In this document: positions 1 to 6,900 of the stretch, one piece after another
How the letters are laid out: each line of letters begins with the position of its first letter
Position numbering within the stretch: position 1 is the first letter of the stretch
Assembly: GCA_018715495.1 (NCBI GenBank)
Contig: DVLO01000039.1
Span: 1-45,434, forward strand
Reading direction: 5' to 3'
From: Candidatus Limihabitans stercoravium
GTDB taxonomy: Bacteria; Bacillota; Clostridia; Christensenellales; CAG-314
DNA length: 45,434 nucleotides
The notes under the pieces: generated by a model
What the model was told of the DNA's origin: nothing
Database searches by the model: none
What the model saw: the letters and a program-made list of their open reading frames with translations, nothing else
Position numbers and translations under genes: made by a program

Positions 1-2
1 GG

Positions 3-101
3 CAGCGTGGTGTTGTAATTTTAAGCAATTTGAGCGCAAATGATAAAATTTCAATGACGGTAATCGGGGCAAAACTTTTGACGGAACAGTTTGATTTATA
101 A
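3..101 (+). CDS. 3' end of an unidentified protein (possibly a serine-hydrolase C-terminus)
   Basis: An open frame runs in from the left edge and stops at a TAA at 99-101, giving about 32 C-terminal residues that begin QRGVVILSNLSAND and end in KLLTEQFDL. It is followed within 40 bases by a strong intrinsic terminator, which supports a real gene end here. The 'GVVILSN...' pattern resembles the last strand and helix of beta-lactamase-like serine hydrolases, but too little is present to assign it. The start and any catalytic residues lie outside the window. Confidence 0.4.
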   Translation, partial: QRGVVILSNLSANDKISMTVIGAKLLTEQFDL

Positions 102-139
102 AATTCGATTTACGTTACTAACGCTCCGCCAGTGTTAGC

Positions 140-180
140 ACACGGCTACTAGGGTAAACCTTAGTTGCCGTGTTTTTTAT
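140..180 (+). terminator. Intrinsic terminator of the partial first gene
   Basis: ACACGGC (140-146) pairs with GCCGTGT (167-173). An inner ACTA.GG/CC.TAGT stem extends the hairpin, and a T-rich tract follows from 173. Confidence 0.85.
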
Positions 181-353
181 TTTATATCAACACACCCCTG
201 GCTCCCGTACGGCAGCATCGTAATAAAAAAAGTAAAAACAGTGGTGTTTCCCTTTTCCATTTCTCCCGTGGCATTGTCCTTCATCGCTCCGCCTTCGGGA
301 AGTCGAAATGATGTGAACTGCGTACTGCGACGGTGTGGTTTTTTTGTTGGTTT

Positions 354-905
354 TCATTCTTTGACATTTATTATTACAACGTTTTTTCGCATTGCGTAAT
401 TGTAAGCTAATTTAGTGCCACTGTTGGGTTGGTAAGTGGACAGACTTCTTTTGTTCAACTTGCGTTTGGGTGGTTTGTATTGATCATTGTAGTAGAACAC
501 GCAATAATTACTTGCATCTATCATTGCAAAGTTGCGTTGTATGTAGCTGGATTTACTTGTTTTTTCTCTGTGGGGGTAAAGTATTTCTTCGTCTACTGTT
601 TGCAATCTGAAATTATTGTTTGCATAACTGTATCTTTTCAACCATGTTTCTTTCTCACATTCTAATGTGCATGTTTCATGTCGGCAAGTATAAGCAATTC
701 GCCTGATGTATGGGTAATTAGTTTTAATTTCAGTAACGACTTCAAGACAAAGTGACACAAAACTACTTCGACTGCCAAACAAGAAATGTGTAACTCCATG
801 TTCGACAATCAAGTCAGTGACAACTGATTTTACTTTCTGCTTTAAATATTCCGTGCAATCGGTATTTCGATGCCCGAAAAACGTACAGGTTTTATGTATT
901 TCCAC
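354..905 (-). CDS. SLOG-superfamily (DUF1273/YpsA-like) protein
   Basis: This 183-residue protein starts at a GTG (905) with an AGGAGT ribosome site six bases upstream. The N-terminus reads CTFFGHRNT, the glycine/His/Arg signature seen at the nucleotide-binding loop of Firmicutes SLOG-domain proteins, followed by a helix and an 'HFLFGSRSSF' strand-loop that fits the second half of a Rossmann-like fold. The C-terminal part has 'NSGTKLAYNYAMRKN', typical of the last helix-strand in this family. SLOG proteins bind nucleotides or nucleotide-derived ligands, but the ligand and role here are unknown. It is divergent from a small XRE regulator, so the pair may share control. The family call comes from motif pattern only. 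Confidence 0.65.
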   Translation of the reverse strand: MEIHKTCTFFGHRNTDCTEYLKQKVKSVVTDLIVEHGVTHFLFGSRSSFVSLCLEVVTEIKTNYPYIRRIAYTCRHETCTLECEKETWLKRYSYANNNFRLQTVDEEILYPHREKTSKSSYIQRNFAMIDASNYCVFYYNDQYKPPKRKLNKRSLSTYQPNSGTKLAYNYAMRKNVVIINVKE

Positions 906-930
906 AACAAAACTCCTTTAAAATAGTCAT

Positions 931-944
931 TGTGAATACTCACA
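931..944. promoter_or_regulatory. Palindrome between the SLOG gene and the XRE gene
   Basis: TGTGA-ATAC-TCACA is a perfect inverted repeat 26 bases upstream of the SLOG GTG start. The half-site ACTCA recurs just to the right (946-950). It is a candidate operator for the neighbouring XRE protein; this is inference from position and symmetry. Confidence 0.35.
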
Positions 945-1085
945 GTACTCATTGTAGCATATTTTATGTGTGAAAGTATTCAAAATTTACAAATAGTGCA
1001 AAAATTATGTGTGTCGCTGTCTCAAAGAAGTGTTGTATTCTACTATAATGTTAGTAATGAGATTCATGCAAGGAGTTGCACAGTT

Positions 1086-1385
1086 GTGGAAATTAAAGAA
1101 ATTTTGACAAGAATAGGCTACGTCAGAAACAAAGCAAATTTGTCGGCAAGAGAAGTCAGCTTGCGTATGGGTATGAGTCCGCAGTATGTTGCACAGGTTG
1201 AAAGCGGACGAATTGTATTGACGGTGGAAAAACTGTTGCAAATACTCAGTATATGCGATTTTTCTATAGAGAGATTTTTCAGCTCCAATATTGATGATTA
1301 CAATGTGGACACGGAATTGAAAGAATTGATAGAGTCGCTCCCATACAACAAAAAGAAGAATATAATAGAATTTATAAAGAAGTAG
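1086..1385 (+). CDS. Small XRE-family (HTH_3) transcriptional regulator
   Basis: A 99-residue DNA-binding protein. The GTG at 1086 is chosen because AGGAG (1071-1075) precedes it; a longer frame opens at 966 but has no ribosome site and adds a Cys/Ser-rich stretch foreign to the family. Residues ~8-65 form a lambda-repressor-like helix-turn-helix: 'NLSAREVSLRMGMSPQYVAQ' is helices 2-3 and 'ESGR' the usual exit turn. The short tail ends in a basic helix (NKKKNIIEFIKK). A TATAAT element lies at 1044-1049, with no convincing -35. It is divergent from the SLOG-like gene and may regulate it and itself. Confidence 0.75.
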   Translation: MEIKEILTRIGYVRNKANLSAREVSLRMGMSPQYVAQVESGRIVLTVEKLLQILSICDFSIERFFSSNIDDYNVDTELKELIESLPYNKKKNIIEFIKK

Positions 1386-1682
1386 AACGGAATTTTATTT
1401 GTATTGAGAGTTCTCATTCAGGATTTTAAAAGCAGCTTTTGCGATGCGTGTTTGAATGAGTGAATTGTGGACACCTGAATTCTGGTTTTCAAAAGGGTTA
1501 AAATCTGCAAAGTTAGATTTCAAAAAACACATATTCTAAATTATACCTGGATTGTTAAGTAATATCATTCCTATATAAAGTTAAGGTGCTGTTGAAAGTC
1601 AAGATATCAACAGCACCTTTTGTTTTAATTTTAATTGCTTTTCAACAAGTTGCATTATTTGTTTCGTTTACTTACCTGTTGT
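1386..1682. other. Intergenic stretch with one terminator, no gene seen
   Basis: This 297-base AT-rich gap lies between the ends of two convergent units. The only structure I see is the hairpin at 1583-1619; no frame has a ribosome site. Confidence 0.6.
1583..1626 (+). terminator. Strong intrinsic terminator, possibly bidirectional
   Basis: A 13-bp perfect stem, AAGGTGCTGTTGA (1583-1595) with TCAACAGCACCTT (1607-1619), is followed by TTGTTTTAATTTT. The opposite side is only moderately T-rich when read on the minus strand, so it may also stop the ferredoxin operon weakly. Confidence 0.85.
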
Positions 1683-1871
1683 TCAGTCTTCCCAGGAAAT
1701 AGCGGCAACGGGGCAGTTGTCGATGGCCGATTGGGTAGCGTCAATGTTTTCAGTGGTGGGGCGTTGGTAGGCGATGGCCTTGTCGTCTTCGTCCATGCGG
1801 AATACTGTGTCGCACAAACTGCAACAAAGTCCGCAACCTATGCATGCTTTCTTGTCTACAAATGCTTTCAT
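1683..1871 (-). CDS. Small 4Fe-4S ferredoxin
   Basis: A 62-residue cytoplasmic electron carrier. Cys10, Cys13 and Cys16 (C-x2-C-x2-C) with distant Cys53 followed by Pro match the single-cluster ferredoxin pattern; two further cysteines (17 and 20) follow the first motif. The start ATG at 1871 has an AGGAGT site. It is the last gene of a three-gene minus-strand set behind a cupin and a dicluster Fe-S protein. The fold and cluster follow from the motif; its redox partner cannot be told. Confidence 0.88.
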   Translation of the reverse strand: MKAFVDKKACIGCGLCCSLCDTVFRMDEDDKAIAYQRPTTENIDATQSAIDNCPVAAISWED

Positions 1872-1889
1872 GTTTATTTACTCCTTTTG

Positions 1890-2222
1890 TTAAAATACTA
1901 CAACCAGCAACATCTTGAAGGCTTCTTCACCGTATACTGCGTGCGGATGTCCTGCAGGCATGACAATTGATTGTCCTTCCGTCAATGTGAAATGTTCGCC
2001 GTCAATTGTTATTCTGCCCTTTCCGTCAAGGCATGTTACGAAAGCGTCGCCTTGCGACTGGTGTGTGCTGATTTCTTCCCCTTTGTCGAAGGAAAACAGT
2101 GTAATGCTGACAGCGTTGTTTTGCGCAAGAGTCTTGCTTACAACCTGTCCTTTCTGATAGCTGATTTCCTCTTTCAGTGTCAGTACTTGTGACTGACTGA
2201 TGTTTTTTAACTTAACGTTCAT
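1890..2222 (-). CDS. Single-domain cupin protein
   Basis: A 110-residue single-domain cupin. The ATG at 2222 is chosen over an upstream in-frame ATG because GGAG sits just before it. Cupin motif 1 is visible as 'GEEISTHQSQGDAFVTCLDG' and motif 2 as 'MPAGHPHAVY', giving His ligands for a divalent metal. It lies 18 bases from the ferredoxin and about 50 from the Fe-S dicluster protein, so it is very likely cotranscribed with them. Stand-alone cupins of this type commonly travel with Crp/Fnr regulators and ferredoxins in anaerobes and probably sense or bind a small ligand; that role is inference. Confidence 0.8.
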   Translation of the reverse strand: MNVKLKNISQSQVLTLKEEISYQKGQVVSKTLAQNNAVSITLFSFDKGEEISTHQSQGDAFVTCLDGKGRITIDGEHFTLTEGQSIVMPAGHPHAVYGEEAFKMLLVVVF

Positions 2223-2272
2223 TGAAAATCTCCTTGTTGATATTATTTCCCGATTGCAAAAATTTACTCTAT

Positions 2273-2950
2273 TCAAATGATGTTACCGTCAATGGAAATA
2301 GTAACAATTTGCCACGGAATGAACTTTCCGCTGTTTTGAAGTGCTTTCTTGGCAGCCATTTCCAGACCACCGCAACACGGAACTTCCATTCTTACCACTG
2401 TGACGCTCTCTATATTGTTGTTTTTGATTATCTCAGTCAATTTTTCGCTGTAATCGACGCCGTCCAGTTTGGGACATCCGATAAGCGTGATCTTTCCACG
2501 CATGAATTCCTGGTGCATGTTTGCGTAAGCGTAAGCCGTACAATCCGCAGCGATGAGCAACTTGGCATTGTCGAAGTAGGGTGCGTTTGTAGGCACCAAC
2601 TTTATCTGGCATGGCCATTGCAACAGCTGGGAAGTGGGTTTGTAACTCTGCTCAACATGTGGTGATCTTTCAAATCTTCTTGCCTGATGTCCCATACATC
2701 CGACGTGTCGTTGCTTGTTTTTGTTGGCAAGTACAGCTTTTTCGTCGTAGGGCAGGGCTTCTCTTACTACAAATGTGATTGCACCTGTAGGGCACGCCGG
2801 CAGACAATCGCCCAGTCCGTCGCAGTAATCATCTCTCAACAGTTGAGCTTTGCCGTTCACCATTCCGATTGCTCCTTCGTGGCACGCCTTGGCACACGCT
2901 CCGCATCCGTTGCATTTTTCTTGATCAATGTGAATTATTTTTCGTATCAT
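2273..2950 (-). CDS. Dicluster 4Fe-4S binding protein
   Basis: A 225-residue iron-sulfur protein. Residues ~7-60 hold two ferredoxin cluster motifs, 'CNGCGACAKACHEGAI' and, after a spacer, 'CDGLGDCLPACPTGAI'. The C-terminal 130 residues are a separate domain with scattered cysteines (GCP near 160, 'VPCCGGLE' near 193). This architecture often sits beside hydroxylamine reductase (hcp) and a Crp/Fnr regulator in Clostridia; no hcp is visible here. The ATG at 2950 has a GGAG site, and the gene begins the minus-strand set facing the regulator. Its catalytic role is unknown. Confidence 0.8.
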   Translation of the reverse strand: MIRKIIHIDQEKCNGCGACAKACHEGAIGMVNGKAQLLRDDYCDGLGDCLPACPTGAITFVVREALPYDEKAVLANKNKQRHVGCMGHQARRFERSPHVEQSYKPTSQLLQWPCQIKLVPTNAPYFDNAKLLIAADCTAYAYANMHQEFMRGKITLIGCPKLDGVDYSEKLTEIIKNNNIESVTVVRMEVPCCGGLEMAAKKALQNSGKFIPWQIVTISIDGNII

Positions 2951-2974
2951 GGGCTATCTCCTTGTATTTTTGAG

Positions 2975-3019
2975 TTGATTATAGTACAATAATCAACAAA
3001 AGTATGTGGTTAAAACCAC
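2975..3019. promoter_or_regulatory. Two palindromes in the divergent Crp/Fnr - Fe-S promoter region
   Basis: TTGATTA (2975-2981) is inverted as TAATCAA (2990-2996) across 8 bases, and GTGGTT-AA-AACCAC (3006-3019) is a perfect 14-base dyad just downstream. Both lie in the 86-base gap between the divergent starts. TTGAT/ATCAA are Fnr-like half-sites but with wider spacing than the classical box, so they are candidate operators for the adjacent regulator. Confidence 0.5.
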
Positions 3020-3036
3020 GAAATTGAGGTATTTTT

Positions 3037-3690
3037 ATGTTTTTGAGGCATCCTATATTTGACAATGTAACAAATGATGAGTTTGACGAAATGATTTCCT
3101 GCGGATGTGTACACATCGTCAATCACGAAAAGGGGAGCATGCTTCTTCACACGGGGGACAGAACAAAGCAATTCGGCATTGTGTTGAGTGGCGAAATTTA
3201 CATCGAAAGCATTGATTTGTGGGGAAACAGAATGATTCTGCACAGAATATCTTCGGGCGGAGTGTTCGGTGAAACATACGCATTGAGCGGTGTTCCTCTT
3301 ATGGTAGACGTTACTGCTACTAAAGACAGCAAGATTGCCTATGTAAATTTGTCGGAGCTTTTAACGGACAAAAACCAACAAAAGCTGTGGTATTCTAAGG
3401 TTGTAAAAAATCTGTTGATGTTGTCAGTCAACAAAAACCTGTTGTGGTCGGAACGTGTTTTCTGCATTTCTGCTAAAGGCATACGCAGTAGGGTAATGAA
3501 CTACTTGTCTGCCGAAAGTGTAAGGCAAAAAAGCACGCAATTTGACATTCCTTTTGATCGTCAGCAGATGGCAGATTACTTAAATGTAGAGCGCAGTGCA
3601 TTGTCCAAGGAACTGGGACGAATGCAAAAGGAAGGTATCCTGACCTTTAAAAAGCGCACATTTCAGTTGTATTGCAATGACTCCGACTGA
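3037..3690 (+). CDS. Crp/Fnr-family transcriptional regulator
   Basis: A 217-residue regulator. Residues ~5-120 form the cyclic-nucleotide-binding-like beta-barrel (glycines in 'LSGEIYIESIDLWGNRMILH' and 'SSGGVFGETYALSG'). A dimerisation helix follows and then a winged helix-turn-helix at ~170-215, with recognition helix 'VERSALSKELGRMQKEGIL'. There is no N-terminal Fe-S cysteine cluster as in true Fnr, so the signal is probably a small ligand, heme or nitrosative stress rather than a cluster. GAGGT precedes the ATG. It is divergent from the ferredoxin-cupin-dicluster set, its most likely target. Confidence 0.88.
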   Translation: MFLRHPIFDNVTNDEFDEMISCGCVHIVNHEKGSMLLHTGDRTKQFGIVLSGEIYIESIDLWGNRMILHRISSGGVFGETYALSGVPLMVDVTATKDSKIAYVNLSELLTDKNQQKLWYSKVVKNLLMLSVNKNLLWSERVFCISAKGIRSRVMNYLSAESVRQKSTQFDIPFDRQQMADYLNVERSALSKELGRMQKEGILTFKKRTFQLYCNDSD

Positions 3691-3733
3691 TATCTTTTAA
3701 TCTTCGTTCAGCTAAATAAAGTTAAAATTTCGT

Positions 3734-3772
3734 AAGCAACAGTGGTTCAATATCTCTGTTGCTTTTGCTTTT
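3734..3772 (+). terminator. Terminator of the Crp/Fnr gene
   Basis: AAGCAACAG (3734-3742) pairs with CTGTTGCTT (3756-3764), followed by TTGCTTTT. It isolates the starch locus from upstream transcription. Confidence 0.8.
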
Positions 3773-3876
3773 GACAGTGTGCATTTTAGGATGAATTTGT
3801 CCTAACTTTTCCCCTTCATATTCTCTCAAATTTACTATCAGAAACCTTTCAAAAATAAGCACTTTTTACTAATAAA

Positions 3877-3891
3877 GAAAAGCGGTTTTTC
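3877..3891. promoter_or_regulatory. Possible LacI/CcpA-type operator upstream of the starch promoter
   Basis: GAAAAGCGGTTTTTC is a near-perfect palindrome centred on CG with A/T arms, the general shape of LacI-family and CcpA (cre) operators, 57 bases upstream of the -35 box. It matches the core of the cre consensus but not its outer TG/CA bases, so it is a weak candidate. No LacI-family gene is in the window. Confidence 0.35.
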
Positions 3892-3947
3892 CGGCAGAAA
3901 ATTTGCAAAAAATTGATAGGTAATGGGCATTTTTTTAAAGTTTGGTA

Positions 3948-3976
3948 TTGACATTGGGGTTTCACAAGATTATAAT
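3948..3976 (+). promoter_or_regulatory. Perfect sigma-A promoter of the starch locus
   Basis: TTGACA (3948-3953), a 17-base spacer and TATAAT (3971-3976) match the vegetative consensus exactly, 39 bases before the first lipoprotein ATG. It is the only clear promoter found for the 23 kb of co-directional genes that follow. Confidence 0.85.
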
Positions 3977-4014
3977 TGAAGTATATTAAATCTCACAAAA
4001 ACAGGAGGTAGAAA

Positions 4015-6687
4015 ATGAGATTTTTAAAAGTTTCTTTAGCAATTATGCTAGTGTTGGCGATGACATTGACACTTGTTTCTTGTACGCCGACATCGACAGA
4101 GCCTACCACATACACAGTAACATTCGACCTCAACTACGAGGGAGCACCTGAGGCGCAGAAGTTTACTGTAGAAAGTGGTGAACGTGCAACTAAACCCGAA
4201 ACCGATCCTACTCGTCCCAACTACGAGTTCAAGGGCTGGTTTGTGGACAAGGAATGTTTGATTGAGCAGACATTCTTGTCTAGCGGAGTAACGCAAAGTC
4301 CCATCAACAAAATTACTGCGGACACAACATTTTACGCTAAGTGGGAACCCATTACCGCAAAGGCTAAACTTGTATCCATTACAGCAACATATGTTGGCGG
4401 GGATGTTGAAATTGGACAACCTCTCAACACATCCTTGATTTCGGTAACGGCAACTTACGACGATGACACAACCAAGAAGGTTACGGGTTTTGAAGTCAGC
4501 AAACTTGACTCTTCCGAAGCAGGTGAAAAGACCGTTACGGTAACTTACACAGAAGATGGCGTTACTGTGACATGCAATCTTACCATTAAGGTTGTTGATG
4601 GCGGTGGAACTGTTGAACCGACAGGAACGACATTGTATTTCAAGACGGAATCAGCTTGGGAAGAAGTGTACATCTACACCTACACTCCCGAACTTAACGG
4701 TGTTTGGCCGGGTGAACTGATGACACCTGTTGAAGATAACGAAGGTTGGTATTCCTACACATTCGAAGAAGGTGTTGAACCCACAAACGTAATTTTCAAC
4801 AACAATGATAAGGCACAGACAGGTAATCTTACATATGACGGAACGAACAACTACTACGCCTACAATCCTGTAATCAATGCGGGACAATGGGGTAGTGATT
4901 TTACTGTAACAGCTCCTACAGAAGCTAAGACAGTAAAGTTGTTCTACTACAATGCGGACAACTGGGCAACAGTCAACGCTTATGTCTGGGCAGGATCTAC
5001 CAACTACACAGGTGAATGGCCCGGAACAGCCATGACTGCCGATACTGAAAACGCAGGTTGGTTCTTCATCGAAGTAAACGAAAACGCAACAAACGTAATC
5101 TTTAATGACGGTGGTGAAAATCAGACAAAAGACCTGACAATTGTTGCAACAACTCTTTACTACTACGACGGAACATGGTACGAAACAATGCCGCACATTC
5201 ACACTTACAGTGGCGATTGCGACGCAACATGTAACGAATGTGGCGAACCAAGAGAAACAACGGTTGACCACACCTATGACAACGCATGCGACACCGATTG
5301 TAACGTGTGTGGTGAAGTAAGACAAATAACTCACGACTATGTACAAATGCACGATGAAACAAATCACTGGGAACAATGTTCCGTTTGTGAAGACATCAAG
5401 GCAGACAGTACACAAGCTCACTCATTTGAACTCAATCACAACAGTACACATCACTGGAACGAATGTAGTGTTTGCGGATATATCGACGAAACAAGCCGTG
5501 AAGAACACTCCTACACCGACGGAAAGTGCGAATGTGGTGCAGATGAACCTGCCGAACCTGTTGTACTTGAAAGTATCAAGGCTACATTTACAACAGAAGG
5601 TATCCTGTTTGTAAATACAGAACTTACGGCAAGTGACTTCGAAGTAATCAAGGTGATGAGTAACTCTGAAGAACAACCTGTTACAGATACCGAAAACATT
5701 TCCGTAGCATTGAAGGACGGTAGCACAAACGCAACTGAAGGACAGGCAATTTACGTAATCACTTACGGCGGAAAGACAACGGAAGTTACAGTTACATTTA
5801 CCAAGAAACTGACAGGCATCACAGCCGTTGCAACTGAAACAACAGTTGAATACGGTGGAAACCTTGTTCTTACAGTAACAGCATCCTACGACGGTGCGGA
5901 AAATCAAGAAGTTACCGAATTTACAACAGACTTTGAAAACACAACAGTAGGGCTTCAGACAGTTACCGTAACTTACGCTGAAAACGGCATTACCGTTACA
6001 ACGACAGTGGAAATTACCGTCAACGATCTTCCCAAGACAACCTACTACTTCTACAACAAGGACGGTTGGGAAAGCGTTTACGCTTACGCATGGACTGAAG
6101 AAATTGTTGCAATTACACCGCAAGTCGGCGACTACGTATTGATGGGTAACCTGTTGGGAGATGAAACTCAATGGACAGCGGAGGGCAGTGTAAAATTGAC
6201 CAGAGGTGAAGATGACTGGGGAAATGTACAGTACTCATTCACAGGGTTGAGACTTAAAGCCGGAATGCAGTTCAAGATTGTACTTCTTGGTGAAACAAAT
6301 CACACTTACTACAACTCATTAGAAGGTGGCGTGGACAGTTCTTTGTACAGTTACAGTGGAGACGGAAACATTGTAATTACCGAGGACGGAATTTACGATT
6401 TCTACTTCAAAGAAGGCAGTAAGCAATTGTATTTTGGCAAAGGCACAAAGGAAAATACGCCCAACGTAGAGGTGAAATCCACAACCTTGACAGCTACATG
6501 GCCCGGTGATCTCATGACAGCGGTGGAAGGTCAAGACGGTTGGTACTCGATTACAATCGATGAAAGAGTACAAAAAATCATCTTCACTGACAATGCAGGT
6601 AAACAGACAGACAATCTGACAACAAGTGCAGATGCACCGTACTACGACGGTACAACTTGGGTAGATTCCTTCACACCTGCCGAATAA
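4015..6687 (+). CDS. Multi-domain starch-binding surface lipoprotein (three CBM26-like modules)
   Basis: An 890-residue lipoprotein with signal peptide and lipobox LVSC (Cys23). In order: a Listeria-Bacteroides InlB-type repeat (~33-110, ends 'YAKWEP'); a bacterial Ig-like domain (~113-196); two compact CBM26-like starch-binding modules (~205-284 and ~303-393, each with YxYxxxxW, WPGxxMT, GWY/F and VIFNDG/NNN landmarks); a Cys/His-rich stretch (~394-518) of repeated CxxC and H(T/S)Y units; two Ig-like domains (~521-674); and a final CBM26-like module (~677-888) split by a ~120-residue insert. No catalytic domain is present, so it probably captures starch at the cell surface. AGGAGG precedes the ATG, and it is first behind a perfect promoter. 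The Cys-rich block closely matches that of the next gene at DNA level. Confidence 0.85.
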   Translation: MRFLKVSLAIMLVLAMTLTLVSCTPTSTEPTTYTVTFDLNYEGAPEAQKFTVESGERATKPETDPTRPNYEFKGWFVDKECLIEQTFLSSGVTQSPINKITADTTFYAKWEPITAKAKLVSITATYVGGDVEIGQPLNTSLISVTATYDDDTTKKVTGFEVSKLDSSEAGEKTVTVTYTEDGVTVTCNLTIKVVDGGGTVEPTGTTLYFKTESAWEEVYIYTYTPELNGVWPGELMTPVEDNEGWYSYTFEEGVEPTNVIFNNNDKAQTGNLTYDGTNNYYAYNPVINAGQWGSDFTVTAPTEAKTVKLFYYNADNWATVNAYVWAGSTNYTGEWPGTAMTADTENAGWFFIEVNENATNVIFNDGGENQTKDLTIVATTLYYYDGTWYETMPHIHTYSGDCDATCNECGEPRETTVDHTYDNACDTDCNVCGEVRQITHDYVQMHDETNHWEQCSVCEDIKADSTQAHSFELNHNSTHHWNECSVCGYIDETSREEHSYTDGKCECGADEPAEPVVLESIKATFTTEGILFVNTELTASDFEVIKVMSNSEEQPVTDTENISVALKDGSTNATEGQAIYVITYGGKTTEVTVTFTKKLTGITAVATETTVEYGGNLVLTVTASYDGAENQEVTEFTTDFENTTVGLQTVTVTYAENGITVTTTVEITVNDLPKTTYYFYNKDGWESVYAYAWTEEIVAITPQVGDYVLMGNLLGDETQWTAEGSVKLTRGEDDWGNVQYSFTGLRLKAGMQFKIVLLGETNHTYYNSLEGGVDSSLYSYSGDGNIVITEDGIYDFYFKEGSKQLYFGKGTKENTPNVEVKSTTLTATWPGDLMTAVEGQDGWYSITIDERVQKIIFTDNAGKQTDNLTTSADAPYYDGTTWVDSFTPAE

Positions 6688-6713
6688 ATGGTAACAACTA
6701 AATAAACTTACCT

Positions 6714-6739
6714 CACCGTTGTGGAAACCCACAACGGTG
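6714..6739 (+). terminator. Perfect hairpin without T-tract between lipoprotein and pilin-like gene
   Basis: An 11-bp perfect stem, CACCGTTGTGG with CCACAACGGTG around an AAAC loop, lies 26 bases after the stop. No T-run follows, so it looks more like an mRNA 3'-end stabiliser or processing hairpin than a full terminator. Confidence 0.55.
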
Positions 6740-6772
6740 TCGGTGTGTTTAGCGAAATTATTTCAATGTAAC

Positions 6773-6844
6773 ACTTGAACATCAAGTAAATATCAGCGGT
6801 AAAACATATTGTTTCAAGTTCAACATGGATGTTGTATTTGAACT
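6773..6844. promoter_or_regulatory. Cluster of dyads in the leader of the pilin-like gene
   Basis: ACTTGA-ACA-TCAAGT (6773-6787) is followed by a nested dyad: outer AGTTCAA (6817-6823) with TTGAACT (6838-6844), and inner CAACAT-GG-ATGTTG (6821-6834). I see no matching -35/-10 pair. They could be an operator or RNA structure controlling the downstream gene separately. Confidence 0.35.
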
Positions 6845-6900
6845 AAAATTCAAGATATTTCTAGACATTTTTCAGTGTGCAAATTTAAAGGAGCTAAGAT

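Noticed and set aside
966..1085. Upstream ATG for the XRE gene
   Set aside because: No ribosome site and an atypical Cys/Ser-rich extension; the GTG at 1086 with AGGAG fits the family.
4651..6171. Long minus-strand frames (256 and 249 codons) inside the first lipoprotein
   Set aside because: Same shadow effect; compositions rich in Cys, Phe and Val, no start context and no domain motifs.
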